Below, one piece after another: positions 27,496-37,770 of a stretch of DNA of 64,000 nt. Each line of letters begins with the position of its first letter. Position 1 is the stretch's first letter. The notes under the pieces were generated by a model, which was not told where the DNA came from, did no database searches, and was given only the letters and a program-made list of their open reading frames with translations. The DNA is taken from positions 46,548 to 110,547 of the forward strand of contig NZ_UTBZ01000216.1 in the NCBI RefSeq assembly GCF_900580865.1. The letters are read 5' to 3'. Source of the DNA: Pseudomonas viridiflava. Its GTDB lineage: Bacteria > Pseudomonadota > Gammaproteobacteria > Pseudomonadales > Pseudomonadaceae. The position numbers and the translations under genes are program-made.

Positions 27496-30447
27496 ATGGA
27501 AGTAAGTATCAAACCGATTTCGGTCGGTACCCTGCTGCTTGTGATTTCCGCAACCCAGGTTCAAGCGCAATACCTCGAAACCGGCCAGCCCGGCGATGCC
27601 GCCAGTTGGCGCAGCGCCGAATTCCTCCGCGACTGGGGCCTGAGCCGCATGCAGGCCGAACAAGCCTACGCCGCCGGCATCACCGGCCAAGGCGTGAAAA
27701 TCGGTGCTCTCGACTCCGGTTTCGATGCCGCCCACCCGGAGTTCGCCACTGACCGTTATCACCCGGTACAGGCCAGCGGCAACTACATCGACGGTTCACT
27801 GTTCAACGTCGACGGCACCCTCAACCCCAACAACGACTCACACGGCACGCACGTGGTCGGCACCATGGGCGCCTCGCGCGATGGCAGCGGCATGCACGGC
27901 GTGGCCTACAACGCGCAAATCTACGTCGGCAACACCAACAAGAACGACAGCTTCCTGTTCGGCCCCAACCCTGATCCGCGCTATTTCAAAGCGGTGTATG
28001 ACGCCTTGGCCGATGCCGGCGTGCGCGCAATCAACAACAGCTGGGGCAGCCAGCCGCCGGATGTCAGCTACCGCACCCTGGCCGATCTGCACGCCGCGTA
28101 CGCCCAGCACTGGAACAAAGGCACCTGGCTCGACGCGGCAGCGGATGTGTCCCGGCGCGGCGTGATCAACGTGTTCAGCGCCGGCAACAGCGGCTATCCG
28201 AATGCCAGTGTGCGTTCAGCGCTGCCGTATTTTCAGCCGGATCTGGAAGGTCACTGGCTGGCCGTGTCGGGCCTCGATCAGAGCAATCAGCAGAAGTACA
28301 ACCAGTGCGGTCTCGCCAAATACTGGTGCATCACCACGCCGGGGGCGAAGATCGACAGCACCATTCCCGGTGGCGGTTACGCGATCAAGTCCGGCACCTC
28401 GATGTCGGCGCCCCATGCAACCGGGGCACTGGCGCTGGTGATGGAACGCTACCCGTACATGAACAATCAGCAGGCGCTCGAAGTGCTGCTGACCACCGCC
28501 ACGCAACTGGATGGCTCGGTCACCGATGCACCGACCGAACGGGTCGGCTGGGGCGTGGCCAATCTGAACCGCGCCATGCGCGGGCCGGGGCAGTTGCTCG
28601 GTGCGTTTGACGCCAGCCTGGGGGCAGGGCAGCGCGATGTCTGGAGCAATGACATCTCCGACAAGGCACTGATTCAACGCCAAAGCGAAGACCTCGCCGA
28701 GCACACTGCCTGGCAGCAAACCCTGCAAGACAAAGGCTGGCAGAACGGCATTGCTGCCGGCGCCAGCCAGCAGGATCAGACCGATTACGCAGTCGGCACT
28801 GCCCGTGATGCAGCGGCGGCGAGTCGGGTGTATCAAGGCAGTCTGATCAAATCCGGTGGCGGGCAGTTGATCCTCACCGGCGCCAACACTTATCGCGGTG
28901 CGACCACGGTCAATGGCGGCGTGCTCACGGTCAACGGTTCGCTGACTTCTGCCGTGACGGTCAACGACAGCGGCACCCTCGGCGGTTCCGGGCGAATCGC
29001 CGCGCTGCTCGCCAACAGCGGCGGACGCGTGGCGCCGGGCAACTCCATCGGTACGCTGAATGTTGCCGGTGACGTGACCTTCGCGCCCGGTTCGACTTAC
29101 GCCGTTGAACTGTCGCCGACCAGCAGCGACCGAATCGTTGCCGGCGGCACGGCCAGCGTCAGCGGCGCCACCGTCAGCCTGTCGCTGGAAAACAGTCCGA
29201 CGCTGCTCAGCACCAGCGAAGCGCAAAGCCTGCTTGGTCGCCAGTACGACATCCTGCAAGCGGCCGGCGGCATTCAGGGTCAGTTTGGCGCGGTATTGCC
29301 GAATTACCTGTTTATCGGCGGCAGCCTCGACTACGCCGCCAACGCTATTCAACTGAACGTCGAACGAAACGCCACAACCTTCGCCAGCGTCGGGCAAACA
29401 CCGAATCAACGCTCGGTGGCGGCTGCTGTCGAAGGCCTGGGCGCGGGCAATGCGGTGTACGAAAGCCTGTTGCTTTCAGCTGATGCGAGTTCCGCGCAAC
29501 AAGCCTTCCAGCAACTGAGTGGCGAAATCTACCCGGCGCTGAGTTCGATGCTGATCAATGACAGCCGCCAATTGCGCGATGCGGTGGGCGAGCGTCTGCA
29601 CGACACCAACGCGGCACAAAGCAACGGTTGGATCAAAGCCCTCGGCGCGTGGGGCACGACCGACTCAAGCCATGACACGGCCGGCTACAACACTTCGATC
29701 GGCGGTCTGCTGGCCGGTGTCGACGGCGCGCTGGACGAGCAGACCCGCATCGGTCTGGTCACCGGTTACAGCGATAGCTCATTGAGCATGGGATCGGGCA
29801 CGCATTCCTCGGCCAAGGTCGACAGCTATCACCTGGGCGCATACGCCGGTCGTGAAATCGGCGCCTGGCGCTTGAGCACCGGCGCGGCTTACAGCTGGCA
29901 TCGCGCCGATGTGAAACGCGATCTGCAATACGGCGACGTCAGTGGCAAACAGAAAGCCAAAGTCGATGCGGCAACCACGCAAGTGTTCGGTGAGGCGGCT
30001 TACCGCTTGCACCTGCAACCACTGGCGCTGGAGCCGTTCGCCAACCTCGCCTACGTGCATCTGGACACGGAAGGTCTGACCGAGAAGGGCGACGCCGCCG
30101 CACTGAAAAGCTCGGGTGATCAACGTGACGCGGTGCTGAGCACCCTCGGCGTGCGGGCGATCAAGACCTTCAATCTTTCGCCTGCGCAATCACTCGACGT
30201 CAGCGGCCACCTCGGCTGGCAGCACAGCCTGAGCGACATCGACTCCGAACAGCATCTGCGCTTTGCCAGCGGCGGTACGCCGTACGCGGTGGAGAGTTCG
30301 GCGCTGGTACGCGATGCCGCGCTGGTCGGCGTGCAGGCCAGCCTCGCGCTGAGCAAAGACGTGCGCGTCAACCTTGATTACAACGGACAACTGGCCAGTC
30401 GCGAACAGCTTCATGGCGTTGGCTTGAGCCTGAACTGGCAGTTTTAA
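27496..30447 (+). CDS. Subtilisin-type serine protease autotransporter (PspA/PrtA-like)
   Basis: Type V secreted S8 serine protease of 983 residues. The signal peptide ends near V-Q-A-Q. The catalytic triad is visible: Asp in A-L-D-S-G-F-D near residue 75, His in H-G-T-H-V-V-G near 117, and Ser in G-T-S-M-S-A-P-H near 300. A linker with autotransporter-associated repeats (T-G-A-N-T-Y-x-G) follows around 455-500. The C-terminal ~280 residues form the beta-barrel, ending L-N-W-Q-F with a terminal aromatic residue. It sits after aprF, as in the known P. fluorescens protease-lipase operon. A GTG at 27487 is an alternative start. Confidence 0.92.
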   Translation: MEVSIKPISVGTLLLVISATQVQAQYLETGQPGDAASWRSAEFLRDWGLSRMQAEQAYAAGITGQGVKIGALDSGFDAAHPEFATDRYHPVQASGNYIDGSLFNVDGTLNPNNDSHGTHVVGTMGASRDGSGMHGVAYNAQIYVGNTNKNDSFLFGPNPDPRYFKAVYDALADAGVRAINNSWGSQPPDVSYRTLADLHAAYAQHWNKGTWLDAAADVSRRGVINVFSAGNSGYPNASVRSALPYFQPDLEGHWLAVSGLDQSNQQKYNQCGLAKYWCITTPGAKIDSTIPGGGYAIKSGTSMSAPHATGALALVMERYPYMNNQQALEVLLTTATQLDGSVTDAPTERVGWGVANLNRAMRGPGQLLGAFDASLGAGQRDVWSNDISDKALIQRQSEDLAEHTAWQQTLQDKGWQNGIAAGASQQDQTDYAVGTARDAAAASRVYQGSLIKSGGGQLILTGANTYRGATTVNGGVLTVNGSLTSAVTVNDSGTLGGSGRIAALLANSGGRVAPGNSIGTLNVAGDVTFAPGSTYAVELSPTSSDRIVAGGTASVSGATVSLSLENSPTLLSTSEAQSLLGRQYDILQAAGGIQGQFGAVLPNYLFIGGSLDYAANAIQLNVERNATTFASVGQTPNQRSVAAAVEGLGAGNAVYESLLLSADASSAQQAFQQLSGEIYPALSSMLINDSRQLRDAVGERLHDTNAAQSNGWIKALGAWGTTDSSHDTAGYNTSIGGLLAGVDGALDEQTRIGLVTGYSDSSLSMGSGTHSSAKVDSYHLGAYAGREIGAWRLSTGAAYSWHRADVKRDLQYGDVSGKQKAKVDAATTQVFGEAAYRLHLQPLALEPFANLAYVHLDTEGLTEKGDAAALKSSGDQRDAVLSTLGVRAIKTFNLSPAQSLDVSGHLGWQHSLSDIDSEQHLRFASGGTPYAVESSALVRDAALVGVQASLALSKDVRVNLDYNGQLASREQLHGVGLSLNWQF

Positions 30448-30463
30448 GCAAGATAACCCGGTC

Positions 30464-30566
30464 CCTGTAGGAGCTGCCGCAGGCTTGGGCCGCGATCGGA
30501 CGATCTTTTGATCTTGCCTTTAAAAAGCAAAGGCAAAAGATCGCAGCCTGCGGCAGCTCCTACAGG
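30464..30566. repeat. REP pair (type A) between the two autotransporter genes
   Basis: Facing copies of the TGTAGGAGCTGCCG family; the left copy carries a short extra insertion. Confidence 0.85.
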
Positions 30567-30644
30567 TTATGTGAACACTAGCGTGCAGTGTGTTTACAGC
30601 TGAAGAGACGGATTTTTCGCAACATCACTAAGGAAGGTCGCTGG

Positions 30645-33600
30645 ATGAATAACAACAATACCCCCGCGCAAACGGGGGGCCGCTTTGCCCTGAAAACCCT
30701 CACGCTTGCCGTGCTCTGTGCCATCGGTACCGCCCATGCCGCGCCCTACGTGGAGAGCGGTCGCACGGGCGATGCATTGAGTTGGCGCAGCGCCGAATTC
30801 CAGGCCGATTGGGGCCTTGGTGCAATCGGTGCCGATCACGCTTACGCCGCTGGCTATACCGGCAAAGGCGTGAAACTGGGGATCTTCGATCAGCCGGTGT
30901 ACGCCGCGCACCCGGAGTTTTCCGGCAGCAATAAAGTCGTCACCTTGGTCACCAGCGGGATCCGCGAATACACCGACCCGTACATCCCGGTCAAAGCCGG
31001 CGATGCGTTCCGCTATGACGGTTCACCCTCGGTTGGCTCCGACGGCAAACTCGGCGCCCACGGCACCCACGTCGGCGGTATCGCCGCCGGCAGTCGTGAC
31101 GGCGGGCCGATGCACGGCGTGGCGTTCGGCGCGCAGATCATCAGTGCCGACAACGGTGACCCGGGCCCGGAAGACGGCATCGTTCGCGGCAACGACGGTG
31201 CGGTGTACAAGGCCGGTTGGGATGCACTGATCGCCAGCGGTGCACGGATCATCAACAACAGTTGGGGCATCGGCATCACTGACCGTTTCGACCTCGGTGG
31301 CCGCGATCCGGCGTACCCGCATTTCACTGTCAACGACGCGCAATTGCAGTTCAACGAGATCCGCACACTGCTCGGCACCAAACCCGGCGGCGCCTACGAC
31401 GGCGCAATTGCCGCCGCACGCAGCGGCATCGTGACGATCTTCGCTGCCGGCAACGACTACAACCTCAACAACCCGGACGCGATCGCCGGCCTCGGCTACT
31501 TCGTGCCCGAGATCGCGCCGAACTGGATCACCGTCGCTGCGTTGCAGAAGAACCCGGACCTGGCCAGCGCCAACCCGTACATCATGAGTACGTTCTCCTC
31601 GCGCTGCGGCTATACCGCGAGTTTCTGCGTCTCGGCGCCGGGCACGAAAATCTTCAGCTCGATTATCGAAGGCACCAACGCCGACAACCTCACCACCGGC
31701 TACAAAAACTACAACGGCACCTCGATGGCCGCGCCGCACGTCGCCGGTTCCATGGCGGTGCTGATGGAGCGCTTCCCGTACATGACTGGTGATCAAGTCG
31801 CCACGGTCTTGCGCACCACCGCCACCGACCTCGGCACGCCGGGCATCGACGCCTTGTACGGCTGGGGCATGATCAACCTGCGCAAAGGCATCGACGGCCC
31901 GTCGATGTTCGTCACCGAGCAGGACATTCCGGCGGAATTCCGCATTGACGGCGCTTATGGCTCCGGCCAGTTTGTCGCGGATCTGCCGGGCATCGGCGCG
32001 ATCATCGATCAGGGCAAACCGACCGAGCGCGTGTGCACCGACATCACTTGCGGCCTCGACACCTGGCGCAACGACATTTCCGGTCACGGCGGTCTGACCA
32101 AGCAAGGTATCGGCACGCTGGTGCTGACCGGCGCGAACACTTACAGCGGCCCGACGCTGGTCAATCAGGGTCGCCTGGCCATCAACGGTTCGCTGCAATC
32201 GGCGGTGACGGTGAATGACGGCGGCATCCTCGGTGGCAACGGCCGCATCGGCGCGCTGTCGGTGAACAGCGGCGGTACGGTGGCGCCGGGTAACTCCATC
32301 GGCACCCTGAACGTGGCCGGTGACGTCACCTTTGCACCGGGTTCGACTTACGCCGTAGAGCTGTCGCCAACCAGCAGCGATCAGATTATCGCTACCGGCA
32401 AAGCCGTGATTGAAGGCGCCACGGTGAGCATGTCGCTGGAAAACAGCCCGACCTTGCTGACCACCAGCGAAGTGCAAAGCCTGCTCGGCACGCGCTACAA
32501 CATCCTGCAAGCGGCCGGAGGCATTGAAGGGCGCTTCGGTCAGGTGCTGCCGGATTACGCGTTCCTCGGCGGCACCCTGGCGTATTCGGCGGATGGCATC
32601 CAGTTGGCCGTCGGGCGCAACGAGGCCTCGTTCGCCAGTGTCGGCCTGACGCCGAACCAACGTGCGGTCGGTGCGGCGGCTGAACGTTTGGGCGCCGGCA
32701 ATGCGCTGTTCGAAACCCTGTTGCTGTCGCCGAATGCGGCGGCTGCGCAACAAGCGTTCCAGCAACTGTCCGGCGAAATTCATCCGGCGATTGGCACGAT
32801 GCTGATCAACGACAGCCGTTACCTGCGTGAAGCGGTGGGCGAGCGTCTGCGTGAGCGTGATCTGTTCAACGCTGGCGCGCCGACCGATGACCGCAGCAAC
32901 GCCTGGGTCAAAGTGTTGGGTTCGTGGGGCAAGAGCGATGGCGGCCATGACAATGCCGACTCCAACAGCTCCATTGGTGGCTTGCTGGCCGGTGTCGACG
33001 GCTTGATCGCTGAAGATACCCGTCTGGGTTTCGTTACCGGTTATAGCGACAGCTCGTTGAGCATGGGCGGCGGCACGCATTCGTCGGCGTCGGTCGACAG
33101 CTACCACTTGGGTGCGTACCTGGGGCATCAGATCGATGCGCTGCGTCTGACCGTCGGTGGCGCCTACAGCTGGCACCGTGTCGACGTCAAACGTGACCTG
33201 CAGTTCGGGGACGTGAGCGGTAAACAAAAGACCAAGCACGATGCCGCAACCACGCAAGTGTTCACCGAGGCCGCTTATGATCTGGGCCTGCAACCGATGA
33301 ACCTGGAGCCGTTCGCCAACCTGGCTTACGTGCACCTCAATACCGAAAGCTTCACTGAGAAGGGTGATGCCGCGGCGTTGAAGGGCGGTGAAGACAATCG
33401 TGATGTGGTGCTGTCGACCCTCGGCGTGCGCGCCAAGCGTTCGTTCGCCTTGTCGGATCAGCAGCAGCTGGAGCTGGGTGCGAGCCTCGGTTGGCAGCAC
33501 AACCTGAACAACGTCGATGCCGACAGCCATCTGGCCTTCGCCAATGGCAACAGCGCGTTCACCGTGCAGGGCGTGTCGATGGATCGCGATGCGGCGGTGG

Positions 33601-33722
33601 TCGGCGTGCGCGCAGGTCTGGCGCTTAATCGCGATGTGCGGGTGAACCTGGATTACAACGGACTGATCGGCTCGAACGAGAAGGACCACGGTGTGGGCCT
33701 CACCCTCGACTGGCAGTTCTAA
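30645..33722 (+). CDS. Second subtilisin-type autotransporter protease (PspB/PrtB-like)
   Basis: A paralogue of the preceding autotransporter, 1025 residues. It has an N-terminal signal peptide (cleavage near A-H-A-A-P). The His box H-G-T-H-V-G-G and Ser box G-T-S-M-A-A-P-H are intact. The Asp region reads G-I-F-D-Q-P-V-Y-A-A-H-P-E-F, so the Asp is kept but the usual Ser/Thr-Gly after it is replaced by Gln-Pro. The central linker and the barrel are strongly conserved with the first copy at protein level but differ at many third codon positions, so this is an old duplication. The ATG at 30645 is preceded by AAGGAAGG. Confidence 0.92.
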   Translation: MNNNNTPAQTGGRFALKTLTLAVLCAIGTAHAAPYVESGRTGDALSWRSAEFQADWGLGAIGADHAYAAGYTGKGVKLGIFDQPVYAAHPEFSGSNKVVTLVTSGIREYTDPYIPVKAGDAFRYDGSPSVGSDGKLGAHGTHVGGIAAGSRDGGPMHGVAFGAQIISADNGDPGPEDGIVRGNDGAVYKAGWDALIASGARIINNSWGIGITDRFDLGGRDPAYPHFTVNDAQLQFNEIRTLLGTKPGGAYDGAIAAARSGIVTIFAAGNDYNLNNPDAIAGLGYFVPEIAPNWITVAALQKNPDLASANPYIMSTFSSRCGYTASFCVSAPGTKIFSSIIEGTNADNLTTGYKNYNGTSMAAPHVAGSMAVLMERFPYMTGDQVATVLRTTATDLGTPGIDALYGWGMINLRKGIDGPSMFVTEQDIPAEFRIDGAYGSGQFVADLPGIGAIIDQGKPTERVCTDITCGLDTWRNDISGHGGLTKQGIGTLVLTGANTYSGPTLVNQGRLAINGSLQSAVTVNDGGILGGNGRIGALSVNSGGTVAPGNSIGTLNVAGDVTFAPGSTYAVELSPTSSDQIIATGKAVIEGATVSMSLENSPTLLTTSEVQSLLGTRYNILQAAGGIEGRFGQVLPDYAFLGGTLAYSADGIQLAVGRNEASFASVGLTPNQRAVGAAAERLGAGNALFETLLLSPNAAAAQQAFQQLSGEIHPAIGTMLINDSRYLREAVGERLRERDLFNAGAPTDDRSNAWVKVLGSWGKSDGGHDNADSNSSIGGLLAGVDGLIAEDTRLGFVTGYSDSSLSMGGGTHSSASVDSYHLGAYLGHQIDALRLTVGGAYSWHRVDVKRDLQFGDVSGKQKTKHDAATTQVFTEAAYDLGLQPMNLEPFANLAYVHLNTESFTEKGDAAALKGGEDNRDVVLSTLGVRAKRSFALSDQQQLELGASLGWQHNLNNVDADSHLAFANGNSAFTVQGVSMDRDAAVVGVRAGLALNRDVRVNLDYNGLIGSNEKDHGVGLTLDWQF

Positions 33723-33727
33723 AGCGT

Positions 33728-33758
33728 ACCGGCAGCTCTGCACAGAGCTGCCGGTTTT
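33728..33758 (+). terminator. Terminator after the second autotransporter gene
   Basis: A perfect 13-bp stem with a 2-base apex is followed by TTTT. It separates the autotransporter from the lipase gene, whose ribosome site begins immediately afterwards. Confidence 0.8.
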
Positions 33759-33778
33759 GAAGGAAGAGAGAGCACAAC

Positions 33779-35467
33779 ATGGGACTGTTCGATTACAAGA
33801 ATGCCGATGGCAAAGCGTTGTACAGCGACGCCATCGCACTGACGCTATATGCCTACACGCCGACCGGCAAGCCGTTGCCGGCGACCGCTTGGGCACCGGT
33901 CACGGCGACGGCGCTGGGCTATCAGGGCAAGGTCGGGCCGCAAGGCACGTTCTTCGGCGAGAAGGACGGCTTCACCAGCGCCGAAGCCGAGGTGCTCGGC
34001 AAATACGACGCTGCCGGCAAGTTGATTGGCATCGGCGTGGCCTTTCGCGGCACCGGTGGGCTGGGTTACAGCGATACTTTCGGCGACCTGAAAAACAACC
34101 TGCTGGCCGCCATCGGGCCGTCGGATTACGCGAGCAACTACGCGAAAAATGCCTTCGACAATCTGCTCAAGGCTGTCGCGGCGTTCGCGATTGCCAACGG
34201 CATCGCCGCCAAGGACGTGCTGCTTAGCGGACACAGCCTCGGCGGGCTCGGCGTCAACAGTGTGGCCGAGTTGAGCGCGAGCAACTGGGGTGGCTTTTTC
34301 AAGGACGCCAATTACATCACCTTCGCCTCGCCAACCCAGAGCAGCACGGGCAATAACGTGCTGAACATCGGTTTCGAGAACGACCCGGTGTTCCGCGTGC
34401 TCGACGGCACCACGTTCAGCAGCGCCTCGATGGGCAAGCACGACAAGCCGCACGATTCGACCACCGACAACATCGTCAACTTCAACGACAACTACGCGTC
34501 CACCGCGCAGAACCTGGTGCCGTTCAGCATCGTCAACCCGCTGAACTGGTCGGCCCACAGCTCGCTGGGCTATGCCGATGGCTTGAATCGAGTCATCGAT
34601 TCGACGTTCTACAACCTGACGCATAAAGACTCGACGATCATCGTCTCCAACCTGGAAGAAGCGTCCCGAGGCAAGACCTGGGTCGAGGATCTCGGCCGCA
34701 GCGGCGAGCCGCACACCGGCAGCACCTTCATCATCGGCACCCAGAGCAGCGACTGGCTCAAGGGCGGCGCGGGCAATGACTTCCTTGAAGGCCTGGGCGG
34801 CGATGACCGTTTCCGTGATGACGGCGGCTACAACATCCTGCTCGGTGGCCAGGGCCACAACACCTTCGAACTGCAGAAACCGTTGCAGAACTTCAGCTTC
34901 GCCAACGACGGTGACGGCACGCTGTACGTGCGCGACGCTTACGGCGGCATCAGCATGACCCGCGACATCGGCGCGCTGGTGAGCAAGGAGTCGGGCTCGT
35001 GGTGGGGCAGCAAGGAAATAACCTGGGGCGTCACCGCCAAAGGTTTGACCAATGGCAGCGAGCTGACCCAGTACAACCACTCGCTCAGCGGCGACGGTTA
35101 CGGCAATGCTCTGCACGCCACGGCTGATGGTGACTGGCTGTTCGGCCTCGGTGGCGACGACAAACTGATCAGCGACAAAGGTCATGTGACCTTCGTTGGT
35201 GGCGCCGGCAATGATGTGATGACCGCCGTGGGCGGCAACAACACCTTCCTGTTCAGCGGCGCGTTCGGTTTTGATGCCATCAACGGTTATCAGGGCAGCG
35301 ACAAACTGGTGTTCATGGGCGTCGAAGGCGCGGGGCAGGGCTACGACTACAAGCAGCACGCGGCGCAGGCCGGCAACGATACCGTGCTGAAGATTGGCGA
35401 CTTTGCCGTGACCCTGATCGGGGTGGGAGTGGCTAACCTGTCGGACTCGGCGTTCGTGTTCGCCTAA
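33779..35467 (+). CDS. Family I.3 lipase / polyurethanase, PueB-like
   Basis: Type I secreted lipase of 562 residues. The nucleophile motif G-H-S-L-G-G places Ser at 153. Asp in F-E-N-D-P-V-F and a His in W-S-A-H-S-S complete a likely triad. RTX nonapeptides follow from ~335, and the protein ends with a hydrophobic secretion tail. Compared with the 617-residue neighbour it lacks about 54 residues before the Ser, mainly one 48-residue block that includes the region of lid 1. Length and position fit PueB-type polyurethanases of P. protegens and P. chlororaphis. A GGAAGAGAG ribosome site precedes the ATG. Confidence 0.9.
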   Translation: MGLFDYKNADGKALYSDAIALTLYAYTPTGKPLPATAWAPVTATALGYQGKVGPQGTFFGEKDGFTSAEAEVLGKYDAAGKLIGIGVAFRGTGGLGYSDTFGDLKNNLLAAIGPSDYASNYAKNAFDNLLKAVAAFAIANGIAAKDVLLSGHSLGGLGVNSVAELSASNWGGFFKDANYITFASPTQSSTGNNVLNIGFENDPVFRVLDGTTFSSASMGKHDKPHDSTTDNIVNFNDNYASTAQNLVPFSIVNPLNWSAHSSLGYADGLNRVIDSTFYNLTHKDSTIIVSNLEEASRGKTWVEDLGRSGEPHTGSTFIIGTQSSDWLKGGAGNDFLEGLGGDDRFRDDGGYNILLGGQGHNTFELQKPLQNFSFANDGDGTLYVRDAYGGISMTRDIGALVSKESGSWWGSKEITWGVTAKGLTNGSELTQYNHSLSGDGYGNALHATADGDWLFGLGGDDKLISDKGHVTFVGGAGNDVMTAVGGNNTFLFSGAFGFDAINGYQGSDKLVFMGVEGAGQGYDYKQHAAQAGNDTVLKIGDFAVTLIGVGVANLSDSAFVFA

Positions 35468-35475
35468 ACAGTAAT

Positions 35476-35570
35476 CCTGTAGGAGCTGTCGAGTGAAACG
35501 AGGCTGCGATCTTTTGATCTTGCTTTTAAGAGGCAAGTCAAAAGATCGCAGCCTTCGGCAGCTCCTACAA
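35476..35570. repeat. REP pair (type A) between the lipase genes
   Basis: Facing copies of the TGTAGGAGCTG family with a substituted left arm, followed by a GC-rich hairpin near 35600-35630 that may terminate transcription. Confidence 0.8.
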
Positions 35571-35676
35571 ATGTCGCGTTAAAGAAGTGTTGTATCGAAA
35601 TGCTCCGGGGCGTCCCCGTGGGGCGCCCTGGCTGTGAGCTATCTCTAACAATTCCAACAAGAGAGAGGCAATAGCA

Positions 35677-37530
35677 ATGGGTGTGTATGACTACAAGAAC
35701 TTCGGCACAGCCGATTCCAAGGTGTTGTTCAGCGACGCCATGGCGATCACGCTGTATTCCTACCACAACCTCGATAACGGCTTTGCCGCCGGTTATCAGC
35801 ACAACGGTTTCGGCATCGGCCTACCCGCCACGCTGGTCACGGCGCTGCTCGGCGGCACCGATTCGCAAGGGGTGATTCCCGGCATTCCGTGGAATCCCGA
35901 CTCGGAAAAACTCGCCCTCGACGCCGTGAAAAAGGCTGGCTGGACGCCGATCACGGCCTCGCAACTGGGCTACGACGGCAAGACCGATGCGCGGGGAACC
36001 TTCTTCGGCGAGAAGGCTGGTTACACCACCGCGCAAGTGGAAATCCTCGGCAAGTACGACGCCCAGGGCCATCTCACGGAACTCGGTATTGCCTTTCGCG
36101 GCACCAGCGGTCCGCGGGAAAACCTGATCCTCGACTCCATCGGCGACGTGATCAATGACCTGCTCGCCGCCTTCGGTCCCAAGGATTACGCGAAGAACTA
36201 CGTCGGCGAAGCGTTCGGCAATCTGCTCAATGACGTGGTGGCGTTCGCCAAGGCCAACGGCCTCAGCGGCAAGGACGTACTGGTCAGCGGCCACAGCCTC
36301 GGCGGCCTGGCGGTCAACAGCATGGCCGATTTGAGCGGCGGCAAGTGGGGCGGTTTCTTTGCCGATTCCAACTACATCGCCTACGCCTCGCCGACCCAGA
36401 GCAGCACCGATAAAGTGCTCAACGTCGGCTACGAAAACGACCCGGTGTTCCGCGCCCTCGACGGCTCGACCTTCACCGCTGCCTCCGTTGGCGTGCACGA
36501 TGCGCCAAAAGAGTCGGCCACCGACAACATCGTCAGCTTCAACGATCACTACGCCTCGACCGCGTGGAATCTGCTGCCGTACTCGATCCTCAACATTCCC
36601 ACCTGGATCTCGCACTTGCCGACCGCGTATGGCGACGGCATGAACCGGGTGATCGACTCAAAATTCTACGACCTCACCAGCCGCGACTCGACGATCATTG
36701 TCGCCAACCTCTCGGACCCGGCGCGGGCCAACACCTGGGTGCAGGACCTCAACCGCAACGCCGAAACCCACAAGGGCAGCACGTTCATCATCGGTAGCGA
36801 TGCCAATGACCTGATTCAGGGCGGCAGTGGCAACGATTATCTGGAAGGTCGCGCCGGCAACGACACTTTCCGCGACAGTGGCGGCTACAACGTCATTCTT
36901 GGCGGGCAGGGCAGCAACACCCTCGATCTGCAAAGCGCGGTGAAGAACTTTGATTTCGCCAACGACGGCGCCGGCAATCTGTACGTGCGCGACGCCAACG
37001 GCGGGATCAGCATCACCCGCGACATCGGCAGCATTGTCACCAAGGAACCGGGGTTTCTCTGGGGCCTGTTCAAGGATGATGTGACCCACAGCGTCACGGC
37101 CAGCGGTTTGAAGGTCGGCAACAACGTCACTGCGTACGAATCCAGCGTCAAAGGCACCGCTGGCGCCGATACGCTGAAGGCGCATGCCGGTGGCGACTGG
37201 TTGTTCGGACTGGATGGCAACGATCACCTGATTGGCGGCGCCGGCAATGACGTGTTTGTCGGCGGCGCCGGTAACGACCTGATGGAGTCGGGGGGCGGGG
37301 CGGATACGTTCCTGTTCAACGGCGCGTTCGGGCAGGATCGGGTGGTCGGTTACACGTCCAACGACAAACTGGTGTTTCTCGGTGTGCAAGGGGTGTTGCC
37401 GGCGGAGGACTTCCGTGCCCATGCCGCGACCGTTGGGCAGGATACAGTGCTGACGTTTGGCAACGATTCGGTGACGTTGGTCGGGGTATCGCTCAATAGC
37501 CTGAGTGCTGATGGTGTTGTGATCGCCTGA
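35677..37530 (+). CDS. lipA: Family I.3 thermostable lipase LipA / PueA-type
   Basis: Secreted triacylglycerol lipase of 617 residues, the exact length of the Pseudomonas sp. MIS38 lipase, which it matches nearly throughout from memory. The catalytic Ser is 207 in G-H-S-L-G-G, with Asp and His in the conserved Y-E-N-D-P and I-S-H-L-P blocks. The two lids of the family are present. RTX repeats begin near residue 370 (G-G-S-G-N-D) and recur near 515. The C-terminal S-A-D-G-V-V-I-A is the type I signal recognised by AprDEF-type exporters. GAGAGAGG precedes the ATG. Homologues act on milk fat and some hydrolyse polyester polyurethane. Confidence 0.95.
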   Translation: MGVYDYKNFGTADSKVLFSDAMAITLYSYHNLDNGFAAGYQHNGFGIGLPATLVTALLGGTDSQGVIPGIPWNPDSEKLALDAVKKAGWTPITASQLGYDGKTDARGTFFGEKAGYTTAQVEILGKYDAQGHLTELGIAFRGTSGPRENLILDSIGDVINDLLAAFGPKDYAKNYVGEAFGNLLNDVVAFAKANGLSGKDVLVSGHSLGGLAVNSMADLSGGKWGGFFADSNYIAYASPTQSSTDKVLNVGYENDPVFRALDGSTFTAASVGVHDAPKESATDNIVSFNDHYASTAWNLLPYSILNIPTWISHLPTAYGDGMNRVIDSKFYDLTSRDSTIIVANLSDPARANTWVQDLNRNAETHKGSTFIIGSDANDLIQGGSGNDYLEGRAGNDTFRDSGGYNVILGGQGSNTLDLQSAVKNFDFANDGAGNLYVRDANGGISITRDIGSIVTKEPGFLWGLFKDDVTHSVTASGLKVGNNVTAYESSVKGTAGADTLKAHAGGDWLFGLDGNDHLIGGAGNDVFVGGAGNDLMESGGGADTFLFNGAFGQDRVVGYTSNDKLVFLGVQGVLPAEDFRAHAATVGQDTVLTFGNDSVTLVGVSLNSLSADGVVIA

Positions 37531-37558
37531 GGTTGATAGGGCGCCGGTAAGGGCCTCT

Positions 37559-37633
37559 TCGCGAGCAGGCTCGCTCCCACACTGGAACTGTGTCGTTTAC
37601 AAAACCCCTGTGGGAGCGAGCCTGCTCGCGAAG
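37559..37633. repeat. REP pair (type B)
   Basis: Facing copies of TGTGGGAGCGAGCCTGCTCG. The family recurs at 49895, 55774, 59399, 59531, 60318 and 63376. Confidence 0.88.
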
Positions 37634-37770
37634 AACGATAACTCGGTATCAAAAGTGACTCGACAGCCACTCCCTGACTCAAACCCCTGCAAAACAGGAA
37701 ATGCGGCCTAAAGCCAGCACGTGCACACACGTTCTATAGCTAGCCGCCATCGAGTACAGGAGATTCAAAC

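Noticed and set aside
31023..33896. 957-codon minus-strand frame opposite the second autotransporter and the lipase start
   Set aside because: It is a shadow of a gene with clear protease and barrel motifs, and its translation has no domain structure.
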